7,568 nt of DNA, taken from Actinobacteria bacterium UBA3120. GTDB lineage: Bacteria > Actinomycetota > Actinomycetes > S36-B12. The stretch covers positions 1 through 7,568 of the forward strand of contig DEZY01000102.1 in the NCBI GenBank assembly GCA_002365735.1, written 5' to 3'. The notes beneath the pieces were generated by a model. That model was given only the letters and a program-made list of their open reading frames with translations. It had not been told where the DNA came from and made no database searches. Below, in pieces: positions 1 to 5,698 of the stretch (within the stretch, counting starts at the first letter, position 1; the number at the start of each line of letters is the position of its first letter). Position numbers and translations under genes: made by a program.

Positions 1-443
1 AGTAGGCGACCTTCCGGGTCTGCAATGCTGGGATAAGTAATCGCCTTGGCAAATTCACGGGCTGATTCAAGGTCATCGTTAACATTTAGCCCGAGGAACG
101 CAACGCCTAAATCCTTGGTGGCCTTTTGGGTTGCGACTAACTCGGGGGTTTCTTCAATGCAGGGTGCGCACCAGCTCGCCCAAGCGTTCACAACGGTCAC
201 TTCACCCAGGTAATCCTCGATGGAAATTGGTTCGAGGTCCAGATCGAGCCCAGCAATTGCGGGGATTAGTTCGCGGTCAGACTGGGCGACAAAAGTAACA
301 CCGGCACCTGTTGCTTGCTGGGCTGAAGCGTCGCCGAGATCGGTTTCATTGATCGAGATTCTGGTATCACTACTTGAAGAAAGAAAGCTTCCACAGCCCG
401 TAAGGGAGATGGAACAGATCAGCAAGAGGACCAGCTTTATCAT
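1..443 (-). CDS. TlpA/ResA-like thioredoxin-fold lipoprotein (C-terminus cut by window edge)
   Basis: The gene encodes a predicted membrane-tethered extracytoplasmic thiol-disulfide oxidoreductase; 147 complete codons are visible and the 3' end lies outside the window. Residues 1-17 form a short lipoprotein signal (MIK, hydrophobic core, lipobox LTGC) with the lipidated cysteine at C17. A linker follows, then the thioredoxin-like domain from about residue 50, with the active-site motif WCAPC (C92 and C95) preceded by VVNAWAS, as is typical of TlpA/ResA proteins rather than cytoplasmic thioredoxins. ATG at 443-441 is chosen because it overlaps the ctaG stop as ATGA and gives a perfect lipoprotein signal. 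In the family, such proteins reduce cysteines of apocytochrome c, Sco or the CuA site of oxidase subunit II (shown for Bradyrhizobium TlpA). Coupling to ctaG beside an oxidase operon favours a CuA or Sco thiol-reductase role; this is inference. A cytochrome c maturation role is the alternative. Confidence 0.9.
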   Translation of the reverse strand, partial: MIKLVLLLICSISLTGCGSFLSSSSDTRISINETDLGDASAQQATGAGVTFVAQSDRELIPAIAGLDLDLEPISIEDYLGEVTVVNAWASWCAPCIEETPELVATQKATKDLGVAFLGLNVNDDLESAREFAKAITYPSIADPEGRL

Positions 444-1294
444 CGCTGCTTCGCTTCCAGTGCCTCATGGCGTTCCAGTTTGTCCGTTTCTTTCTCCTGA
501 TCACGCCACCATTGCAATGCTGCAAGCATCATCCAGAAACCGTCGAGCACCATTCCCAATGCCCACATGAGTGCCCCGGCAAACTTTTGGTCGGTGAGGG
601 GGTCCAGGCCGCTAGAAATACTCGCGTCAATATAGGTCGGGTAAAGCGGGATGGGAGCGAAATGAATTACCATGCCGAGTACTGTCTCTGGGATCATCAT
701 TAATCCGAGGGAAACTAGGCGCACACTCGGTGCTGGCCGTTTGGCAATTAAATCTGAGCCGATGAGTGGATAGTAGAAAATAAGCGCAGCAGCAAGAAAA
801 ATCGGACGTTCAATAAATGACATCGCGTCGTGGTCGTTGAGAACCCATTCCATTACGAAGATCATGTGGGCGCCCAAAAGCACAAATGCGAAGAAGAACC
901 AACCAAAATACGGATTGGTAATTACATTTATTGGTCGGCTGCGCAGGACTTTGACCAGGTTCCTGCGCCCTTGTGGACCAAGGTTTATCAAGGTGAGGGT
1001 GATGGGACTGGAGAGGACAATAAGTGGGCCGGCAACCATCATGATTGCAATGTGTTGCATCATGTGGGGCCAAAATGCGTCGTGTGACCAGGCAGTAAAA
1101 GGACCAAGGTAAGTCAGAAGCATGATCAAGATCGCCAAAAGAAATGAGATGGCTTTCAGCCATGACCATGGTTGGCCAGTAATACGCGTGGCTCTGCGGG
1201 CGGCCCACAGGTAAAAAGCGGCGAGCGCCAACAAGTTCACCAAGGCGAAATAGTCCGGCTCCCAAAAGGGGAGGTTGAAGGGAACTATTTGCAT
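440..1294 (-). CDS. ctaG: CtaG-type cytochrome c oxidase assembly protein
   Basis: This 284-residue polytopic membrane protein belongs to the Caa3_CtaG family, associated with assembly of aa3/caa3 oxidases, probably copper delivery to the CuB centre. It is unrelated to the Cox11-type proteins also called CtaG. About seven membrane segments are visible (roughly residues 13-32, 46-66, 82-105, 130-149, 160-178, 191-211, 240-260). The diagnostic region HDAFWPHMMQH (H71, H77, H81) is followed by a Met-rich helix ending in GPLIVLSSP. H143 and H211 are further candidate metal ligands, and DQKFAGALMWALG (235-247) matches the conserved DQ..GG.MW segment near the last helix. The C-terminal tail is charged and cytoplasmic-like. 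ATG 1294-1292 is preceded in frame by TAA with no other start between them. No Shine-Dalgarno sequence is seen, but a -10 box sits at leaderless spacing. It is divergent from the oxidase operon and coupled to the TlpA-like gene downstream. Confidence 0.93.
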   Translation of the reverse strand: MQIVPFNLPFWEPDYFALVNLLALAAFYLWAARRATRITGQPWSWLKAISFLLAILIMLLTYLGPFTAWSHDAFWPHMMQHIAIMMVAGPLIVLSSPITLTLINLGPQGRRNLVKVLRSRPINVITNPYFGWFFFAFVLLGAHMIFVMEWVLNDHDAMSFIERPIFLAAALIFYYPLIGSDLIAKRPAPSVRLVSLGLMMIPETVLGMVIHFAPIPLYPTYIDASISSGLDPLTDQKFAGALMWALGMVLDGFWMMLAALQWWRDQEKETDKLERHEALEAKQR

Positions 1295-1306
1295 GGGCTC
1301 AGATTA
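1295..1306 (-). promoter_or_regulatory. Candidate leaderless promoter of ctaG (-10 box TAATCT)
   Basis: On the minus strand TAATCT (1306-1301) fits the TANNNT -10 pattern and is followed by exactly six bases before the ATG of ctaG. That places the transcription start on the A of the start codon. No Shine-Dalgarno sequence lies upstream of this ATG, which fits leaderless translation, common in Actinobacteria. A convincing -35 element was not found. Confidence 0.5.
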
Positions 1307-1315
1307 GTTGCAACT
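1306..1315. repeat. 10-base perfect palindrome AGTTGCAACT abutting the ctaG -10 box
   Basis: AGTTGCAACT equals its own reverse complement and shares one base with the ctaG -10 hexamer, lying in the spacer where a repressor would block RNA polymerase. The palindrome GGCCGGCC (1316-1323) follows directly. The site may be an operator, but perfect 10-base palindromes also arise by chance, so the functional call is weak. Confidence 0.3.
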
Positions 1316-1340
1316 GGCCGGCCCAAATTTTCGGACACTT

Positions 1341-1372
1341 AATTGGGTGATTTCCCCCTTTTTCACCGAATT
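1341..1372. promoter_or_regulatory. Imperfect 10-base inverted repeat between the divergent operons (candidate operator)
   Basis: The left arm AATTGGGTGA (1341-1350) and right arm TCACCGAATT (1363-1372) are inverted repeats matching at 9 of 10 positions, separated by a 12-base pyrimidine-rich spacer. The arm centres are 22 bases apart, about two helical turns, as expected for a dimeric regulator binding one DNA face. The dyad centre lies about 62 bases upstream of the inferred ctaG start and about 63 bases upstream of the inferred start of the oxidase operon, so one bound protein could act on both. The spacer and symmetry do not look like a terminator. The regulator is not identifiable from sequence. 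Confidence 0.45.
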
Positions 1373-1407
1373 GTCATTCTCATCCGCTAGTATCTTGGTG
1401 TTAAATC

Positions 1408-1413
1408 TAAAAT
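1408..1413 (+). promoter_or_regulatory. Candidate -10 box (TAAAAT) for the oxidase operon
   Basis: TAAAAT matches five of six bases of the TATAAT consensus and would start transcription near 1420, giving a leader of about 39 bases that includes the GGAGG ribosome binding site. No good -35 hexamer lies 16-18 bases upstream. TAGTAT at 1388-1393 is an alternative -10 with a longer leader. Only this intergenic stretch can hold the operon promoter, but the exact element is uncertain. Confidence 0.3.
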
Positions 1414-1446
1414 GAGATGGTGCTATTTATCGGTTTTGTCGGGCAC

Positions 1447-1452
1447 GGAGGG
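1447..1452 (+). promoter_or_regulatory. Ribosome binding site GGAGGG for the cupredoxin gene
   Basis: GGAGG ends at 1451, seven bases before GTG 1459-1461. Because the codon immediately upstream of that GTG in frame is TGA, this site fixes GTG 1459 as the start of the first gene in the operon. Confidence 0.8.
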
Positions 1453-1458
1453 AATTGA

Positions 1459-2169
1459 GTGAAAAAGTTTCTGGTTACGCTCGTCACCGTGCTGCTGGGC
1501 GGGGCGATAGTCGCCGGAGTCGGGGTGTTCAACTCGGTTCGGCAAGAAGAACCACCGGTTTTGGTAGCTAATGTCGTGGGCACCAAAAAGGCGCCATCCG
1601 GTGAGGAAATGCCGCACGCTGAGCTCTACCTGGATGTGTACCCGAACAGTTCCTCGAAAGTGCCGCAACCAAATACCCCCTCGCCCATTAATAACGTATT
1701 GCTGGCCGGTCAGCCGTTCTATCACCCGTCAACCAGCTTGCAGGTCCCAGCGCACTCCTTAGTCACAATTCACTTTCGCCAATTTGACGGTGGCGGCCAG
1801 ATCTACAACCCCTACTTTTCCCAGGTTCATGGAACAGTTGATGGAACCATGAAGTGGAATGGCAAAGAGGTGACTGAGATCAAGCCTGATCAAGTCGGAC
1901 ACACCTTCACCGTGCACCAATACCCTGAATCGGATCAGCCGTACTTTTTTATGTCGATACCACTTCCCATGAACAAGGCGAATGCCAAAACTGACAAGGC
2001 GGGATACCCGGTTGATCCACAAACCATCAGCGTCACTTTCATGACGGGTGAAGCAGGCAGCTACGTGTGGAACTGTGAGTTCCCGTGTGGCGACATGTAT
2101 CAAGAATTTGGTGGACCCATGCAGACTCGAGGCTGGATGGCCGGCACATTTGATGTGGTGGAAGCGTGA
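1459..2169 (+). CDS. Membrane-anchored cupredoxin-like protein with a modified CuA-type site
   Basis: The gene encodes 236 residues: an N-terminal membrane anchor or uncleaved signal (about residues 4-25) and an extracytoplasmic domain. The C-terminal half looks like a cupredoxin. It has H148 in VGHTFTVH, a beta-strand segment ending YVWNCEFPCG, then FGGPM. C206-x3-C210 reproduces the CxxxC spacing of CuA, with E207 between the cysteines, but the CuA histidine four residues after the second cysteine is Tyr (Y214) and the methionine expected at +7 is Phe (F217). M221 is a possible substitute ligand. The upstream region (residues 30-140) is Pro/Asn-rich and unassigned. GTG is the start because a TGA codon immediately precedes it and GGAGG lies seven bases upstream. 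It overlaps ctaC by four bases. Likely roles are electron donor to the oxidase, copper carrier for CuA, or accessory subunit; none is proven. Fold call is good, function uncertain. Confidence 0.8.
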   Translation: MKKFLVTLVTVLLGGAIVAGVGVFNSVRQEEPPVLVANVVGTKKAPSGEEMPHAELYLDVYPNSSSKVPQPNTPSPINNVLLAGQPFYHPSTSLQVPAHSLVTIHFRQFDGGGQIYNPYFSQVHGTVDGTMKWNGKEVTEIKPDQVGHTFTVHQYPESDQPYFFMSIPLPMNKANAKTDKAGYPVDPQTISVTFMTGEAGSYVWNCEFPCGDMYQEFGGPMQTRGWMAGTFDVVEA

Positions 2170-3032
2170 GCACGGACACGTTGAATCCGCAGACCCCAGA
2201 AGAACCCGAAGCGCCGACAAACCGTCCGCCCTCCATGCGGCGGGTGACATTGTGGCTACGGCGCCCTTATGCCCGCAGGGTATTGATTCTGACGGTAGTC
2301 ATTGGATTTCTACTGCTGCCGTTGTGTTGGTTGATCCTGGCAGGCATGAATCAAACAGGCGCACCGGCGTCAGAGATAATGAAGGACATCGAACAAACGG
2401 TCTTTGTGTTCACTTTGGTGTCAATTCCTATCACGGCCTTTGTATTTGCGGTTCTGCTCTACAGCCTGCTCGGCTGGCGTCGCGTTACCGGTGATGAACC
2501 TCCGATGCAAGACAGCCCCGCCATTCGCACAAATACGATCGGCGTGATTTTGTGGACAGCGACTTCCTCGATTCTGGCCATGTTCTTGGTTGTGTGGGGA
2601 TTAATTGAGTTAGCCCAAATTACCGCGAACTCCTATGGATCAATCTCGGCCAATGAACAACCGGGGCAGAGCAAATCTGAAATTATTAACGTTACCGGTC
2701 AGCAGTGGGTATGGACATTTGAGTACCCGCAGCACGACGGATTGACTTCTGATGTTCTGTACCTTCCTTTGGACCGCCCGGTTTATTTCAATGTAACGTC
2801 CAAGGATGTGATTCATAGTTTTTGGGCGGTTGAACTGGGTGTAAAAATTGACGCAAACCCTGGTGCAATTACTCAAACAGGAGTCACCGCAAACAAGTTG
2901 GGCACATTCAACGTGCGCTGCGCCGAGTTATGTGGAATGTACCATGCGTACATGCAGACTGAAATTCGGGTACTGGAACAGGATGCCTTCGATTCATGGG
3001 TCCGTGAAAGCGGAGGAAAGAAAACATCATGA
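2166..3032 (+). CDS. ctaC: Cytochrome c oxidase subunit II (CuA subunit), with an extra N-terminal membrane segment
   Basis: This 288-residue subunit carries the binuclear CuA centre that receives electrons and passes them to heme a of subunit I. The CuA ligands are complete: H217 in DVIHSFW, then C252, E254, C256, H260 and M263 in CAELCGMYHAYM. The aromatic electron-entry segment QQWVWTFEYP is at 179-188. No cytochrome c domain is fused at the C-terminus and no lipobox is seen. Three hydrophobic helices are predicted (about 38-59, 79-102, 127-149) where the family normally has two. In the last helix, the family pattern LE.xWT reads GVILWT, so the glutamate at the K-channel entrance (E78 Paracoccus, E101 Rhodobacter) is V127. 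GTG 2166 overlaps the cupredoxin stop as GTGA; the ribosome binding site is weak (GGTGGA), suggesting coupled translation. Confidence 0.95.
   Translation: MSTDTLNPQTPEEPEAPTNRPPSMRRVTLWLRRPYARRVLILTVVIGFLLLPLCWLILAGMNQTGAPASEIMKDIEQTVFVFTLVSIPITAFVFAVLLYSLLGWRRVTGDEPPMQDSPAIRTNTIGVILWTATSSILAMFLVVWGLIELAQITANSYGSISANEQPGQSKSEIINVTGQQWVWTFEYPQHDGLTSDVLYLPLDRPVYFNVTSKDVIHSFWAVELGVKIDANPGAITQTGVTANKLGTFNVRCAELCGMYHAYMQTEIRVLEQDAFDSWVRESGGKKTS
3012..3016 (+). promoter_or_regulatory. Ribosome binding site GGAGG ahead of ctaD
   Basis: GGAGG lies inside the end of ctaC, 12 bases before ATG 3029. The spacing is long, but together with the ATGA start/stop overlap it supports this ATG, and so the N-terminal extension of subunit I, as genuinely translated. 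Confidence 0.55.
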
Positions 3033-4993
3033 GCGTAGACACAACGGTTGAGACCAGTTCGGTATTTGGAGTCCATGTCCCACAGCCTCGGCAGCACGGG
3101 GCAGCCGGTGGAGTAATGCGCCGACTCAATTTCGGCACCGGGCTGATCGGTGGTGTCGCACTGGCAACAATTGCGGGTTGGGGTACGGCAATTCTTACCC
3201 CAAGTTCAGCGTCGAATGCCACATTCGCACCAATGGAACCCACCTACGTGTATCTGGCAGTGTTACTCGGTTGGGTAATCGGATTCATGCTGGGAATAGG
3301 AGCCTTTGTTGGCCCACTGCGATGGGTAGTCGGTAGTGACATCACCCATGCTGATGCGGAGTACATGGGAGGAAAAGACTTAGGCAAAAAGCGCTACTGG
3401 AAATACACAACAGATCACAAAGTTGTGGGAATCCAGTATCTGATCGTCACGATGCTGCTTCTCGGCTTTGCTGGCTTGCTCGCCATGTTGATTCGCACTG
3501 AGCTCGGCATGACTTGGACGGAGCTGTTCTCACCATCTTTCTATAACAGCATGATTGGTACTCACGGAATCGCCATGATCCTTGCGATGATTGTGGCCGT
3601 CACTGGACCCTTGGGTAACTTCATTGTTCCCATGATGATCGGTGCTCGAGACATGGCCTACCCACGGTTGAACGCTTTGTCACTGTGGCTTTTTGTGGCT
3701 GCCGTCCCCATGTTAATTAGTTCAATGTTTATGGGTGGGATCCAGGATGGCTGGTCGGTCTATCAGCCACTTGCTTCCCAGGCCCCGGTGGGAATGCTCG
3801 GCTACCAGCTAACAATCATCGTTTTCGCAATCTCCACTGCGATCGCTAGCGTAAATTTAATGACCACGATTTTGACAATGCGCGCAAAGGGCATGACTTG
3901 GTCGCGCACCCCAATTTTTGTCTACGGAATTTTTGCTTCATCCCTCATGGGACTTTATGCGTTTCCGTTCTTCCAATATGCACAAATTCTCGGCTTAAGC
4001 GATCGAGTTTTTGGCACTTCTTTTTTTAATCCACTCAACGGTGGCAGCGTTTGGCTCTATGAGAATCTTTTTTGGTTACTCGGACACCCCGAGGTGTATG
4101 TAATCATCATTCCTTCGGCCGCGATTGCCCTGGAGTTGATGCCAGTGTTCCTGCGTAAACCGTTGTTCTCATTCAACTTTGCAGTCGCGGGAATTGTTGG
4201 TGTGGTTGCACTCAGTGGGTTTGTGTGGGCCCACCACATGTACATGACCGGCTGGGCTCCAGCTGCGAACTACCCGTTCATGCTCTCCACTGAGATGATT
4301 TCAATTCCCGTCGGCTTCTTAGTATTGGTTGCGATTGGAACTTTATGGAGGGGAACCACCTGGACTCGCTTACCGCTAATGGCGGTGTACGCGGTGATCT
4401 TCAATAAGATGATTGGTGGAGTCACAGGAATTTACCTCTCCGACGTACCCGCAGATCAATATTTCCATGGCAGCATGTTTGTCGTTGCGCACTTCCACTT
4501 CATGCTGATGGGGGCTGGGCTTTTTGGCGGGATGGCTGGGATCGCCTTCTTCTTCCCGAAAATGACAGGGCGCATACTTGATGAACGAATTGGCTCAATC
4601 GGCTTGTGGACTTCATTTATTGGATTCCAGGTCACTTTCATTTCGATGTTCGTTGCTGGGCTGCAGGGTCAGCCGCGACGGGTGCTTGATTTCGATTCCC
4701 AGTTCAATATTTCTAACTGGATTTCAACTATTGGTGCGTACGTGATTGGGATTGGGATGCTGATTTTCCTCGCCGCAATCATCACATCGTGGCGTTCCGG
4801 TGATGTTGCATCGAGTAACCCTTGGGGCTCGAAGTCCCTTGAGTGGCAAACGGCCACCCCGGTTCCGTTGGAGAACTTCCCGGTTCTTCCGGTCGTTACT
4901 GAGCGCCCCTACAACTACGGTGTCCCCGATCCCTATGAGGCTGAACTTGACGCGATCGATGCGGATCTCGCTGAGAAAGTGGGTAACAAGTGA
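3029..4993 (+). CDS. ctaD: Cytochrome c oxidase subunit I with N-terminal membrane extension and atypical K-channel
   Basis: This is the catalytic subunit that reduces oxygen to water and pumps protons (654 residues, longer than the usual 530-580). Residues 1-125 are an extension with two predicted membrane segments (about 36-57, 71-96); the canonical 12-helix core starts at DHKVVGIQYL (129-138). Heme a ligands are H179 and H490, heme a3 ligand H488, CuB ligands H353, H402, H403, with Y357 as the cross-linked tyrosine of GHPEVY. R156 and the R550-R551 pair are present. D-channel residues align: N197, D208, N215 and E355. In the helix VIII segment aligning without gaps to Paracoccus from the HH pair, the K-channel Lys (K354) is L431 and T351 is V428, with an unusual Glu at 422. 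The Mg-site Asp (D404) is G481. The C-terminus has the usual NPWG..LEW and PYNYG motifs. ATG overlaps the ctaC stop as ATGA. Confidence 0.96.
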   Translation: MSVDTTVETSSVFGVHVPQPRQHGAAGGVMRRLNFGTGLIGGVALATIAGWGTAILTPSSASNATFAPMEPTYVYLAVLLGWVIGFMLGIGAFVGPLRWVVGSDITHADAEYMGGKDLGKKRYWKYTTDHKVVGIQYLIVTMLLLGFAGLLAMLIRTELGMTWTELFSPSFYNSMIGTHGIAMILAMIVAVTGPLGNFIVPMMIGARDMAYPRLNALSLWLFVAAVPMLISSMFMGGIQDGWSVYQPLASQAPVGMLGYQLTIIVFAISTAIASVNLMTTILTMRAKGMTWSRTPIFVYGIFASSLMGLYAFPFFQYAQILGLSDRVFGTSFFNPLNGGSVWLYENLFWLLGHPEVYVIIIPSAAIALELMPVFLRKPLFSFNFAVAGIVGVVALSGFVWAHHMYMTGWAPAANYPFMLSTEMISIPVGFLVLVAIGTLWRGTTWTRLPLMAVYAVIFNKMIGGVTGIYLSDVPADQYFHGSMFVVAHFHFMLMGAGLFGGMAGIAFFFPKMTGRILDERIGSIGLWTSFIGFQVTFISMFVAGLQGQPRRVLDFDSQFNISNWISTIGAYVIGIGMLIFLAAIITSWRSGDVASSNPWGSKSLEWQTATPVPLENFPVLPVVTERPYNYGVPDPYEAELDAIDADLAEKVGNK

Positions 4994-5694
4994 GTACGTC
5001 AACTCTTCCAGTTTCACCCACGACAGGTGAGCCGATCACAACGATTGCGAGGCGTGGTCGGGTCGGACTGTGGTTCATGATCGTGGCTGACGTGGCTGGA
5101 ACGATTGCGCTGGTAATCAGCTACACCTACCTGTGGTCACTTAACGTCAACGGCGGTTGGGCGCCCCCCGGATCCTCACTCACAGCCGAGCAAACGAATA
5201 GCTCGATTCCGAGCACACCACCTGTGGCAAGTTTTGCTGCCGAGGGACCTTTTTGGGCAATTTTTTTGGTAGTGGTTCTGGCCACCGCCTTGATGTGGTT
5301 TGGCTACCGAAGCGCTCGTCGCGGAAATCAGGCTGGGTTGATTCTTGGTGCTGGACTCTCGTTTCTGGTTACTGTGGCCGCGCTGGTATTCCAATGGATT
5401 CAAATCAGTACCTTCCCGTTCGGCGCGGGAGATGGTTCTTACGCGTCGGCGGTTTTGCTACTGTGCGCGAGTAACATCTTCCACCTGTTTCTCTTAATTT
5501 TTATTGGAATGGGAATCTTCATGCGGGCCCGCAAGGGTTTAATTGACAAGACGAACTGGTACCAAGCCCAAGCCGCGAGTTACTACATGACCTGGGTGTC
5601 CGTTGCATTTATTTTGGGAGCGATCCTGACTACCTTCCTGGTAGTGAGCCCCAATACAGATCCTGCGATATTTGGCACCTTCACCCAGCAGTAG
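4990..5694 (+). CDS. ctaE: Divergent cytochrome c oxidase subunit III-like protein
   Basis: This 234-residue membrane protein occupies the subunit III position after ctaD. About five membrane segments are predicted (residues 25-49, 84-106, 114-137, 151-176, 195-219). Its first helix, RRGRVGLWFMIVADVAGT, resembles the subunit III opening G.WLF..SE..FF, with Asp (D34) where the family has Glu. ASNIFHLFLLIFIGMGIF (160-177) matches the helix holding the conserved HG.H motif, though only H165 remains. The final helix has YYMTW in place of the usual YWHFVD. Subunit III stabilises the D-channel uptake side of subunit I and contributes to proton uptake; here the identification rests on position plus weak motif similarity. 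GTG 4990 overlaps the ctaD stop as GTGA, with only a weak ribosome binding site. An alternative is a lineage-specific accessory subunit, but subunit III is more likely. Confidence 0.83.
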   Translation: MSTSTLPVSPTTGEPITTIARRGRVGLWFMIVADVAGTIALVISYTYLWSLNVNGGWAPPGSSLTAEQTNSSIPSTPPVASFAAEGPFWAIFLVVVLATALMWFGYRSARRGNQAGLILGAGLSFLVTVAALVFQWIQISTFPFGAGDGSYASAVLLLCASNIFHLFLLIFIGMGIFMRARKGLIDKTNWYQAQAASYYMTWVSVAFILGAILTTFLVVSPNTDPAIFGTFTQQ

Positions 5695-5698
5695 CGTG

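Noticed and set aside
220..703. Plus-strand open frames opposite tlpA and ctaG
   Set aside because: The minus-strand frames carry the lipobox, WCAPC and CtaG motifs; the plus-strand products have no coherent features.
1341..1372. The inverted repeat read as a rho-independent terminator
   Set aside because: It lies between divergent gene starts, the arms are AT-rich at their bases, the loop is 12 bases and no U-run follows the right arm on either strand.
1759..2494. Open frames on both strands over the cupredoxin/ctaC junction
   Set aside because: They are out of frame with two well-supported genes, lack recognisable domains or ribosome binding sites and look like shadow frames.
2166..3032. 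caa3-type subunit II with fused cytochrome c
   Set aside because: The protein ends about 25 residues after the CuA motif and contains no CxxCH motif.
3029..4993. Subunit I as a nitric oxide reductase, cbb3 or B-type oxidase
   Set aside because: GHPEVY with the cross-link tyrosine, D-channel Asp/Asn residues and the NPWG..LEW tail are A-type features.
5672..5698. TTG start for the CopD-family gene inside ctaE
   Set aside because: It would overlap ctaE by 23 bases with no ribosome binding site and adds only a polar stretch; starts just after the ctaE stop are more consistent.
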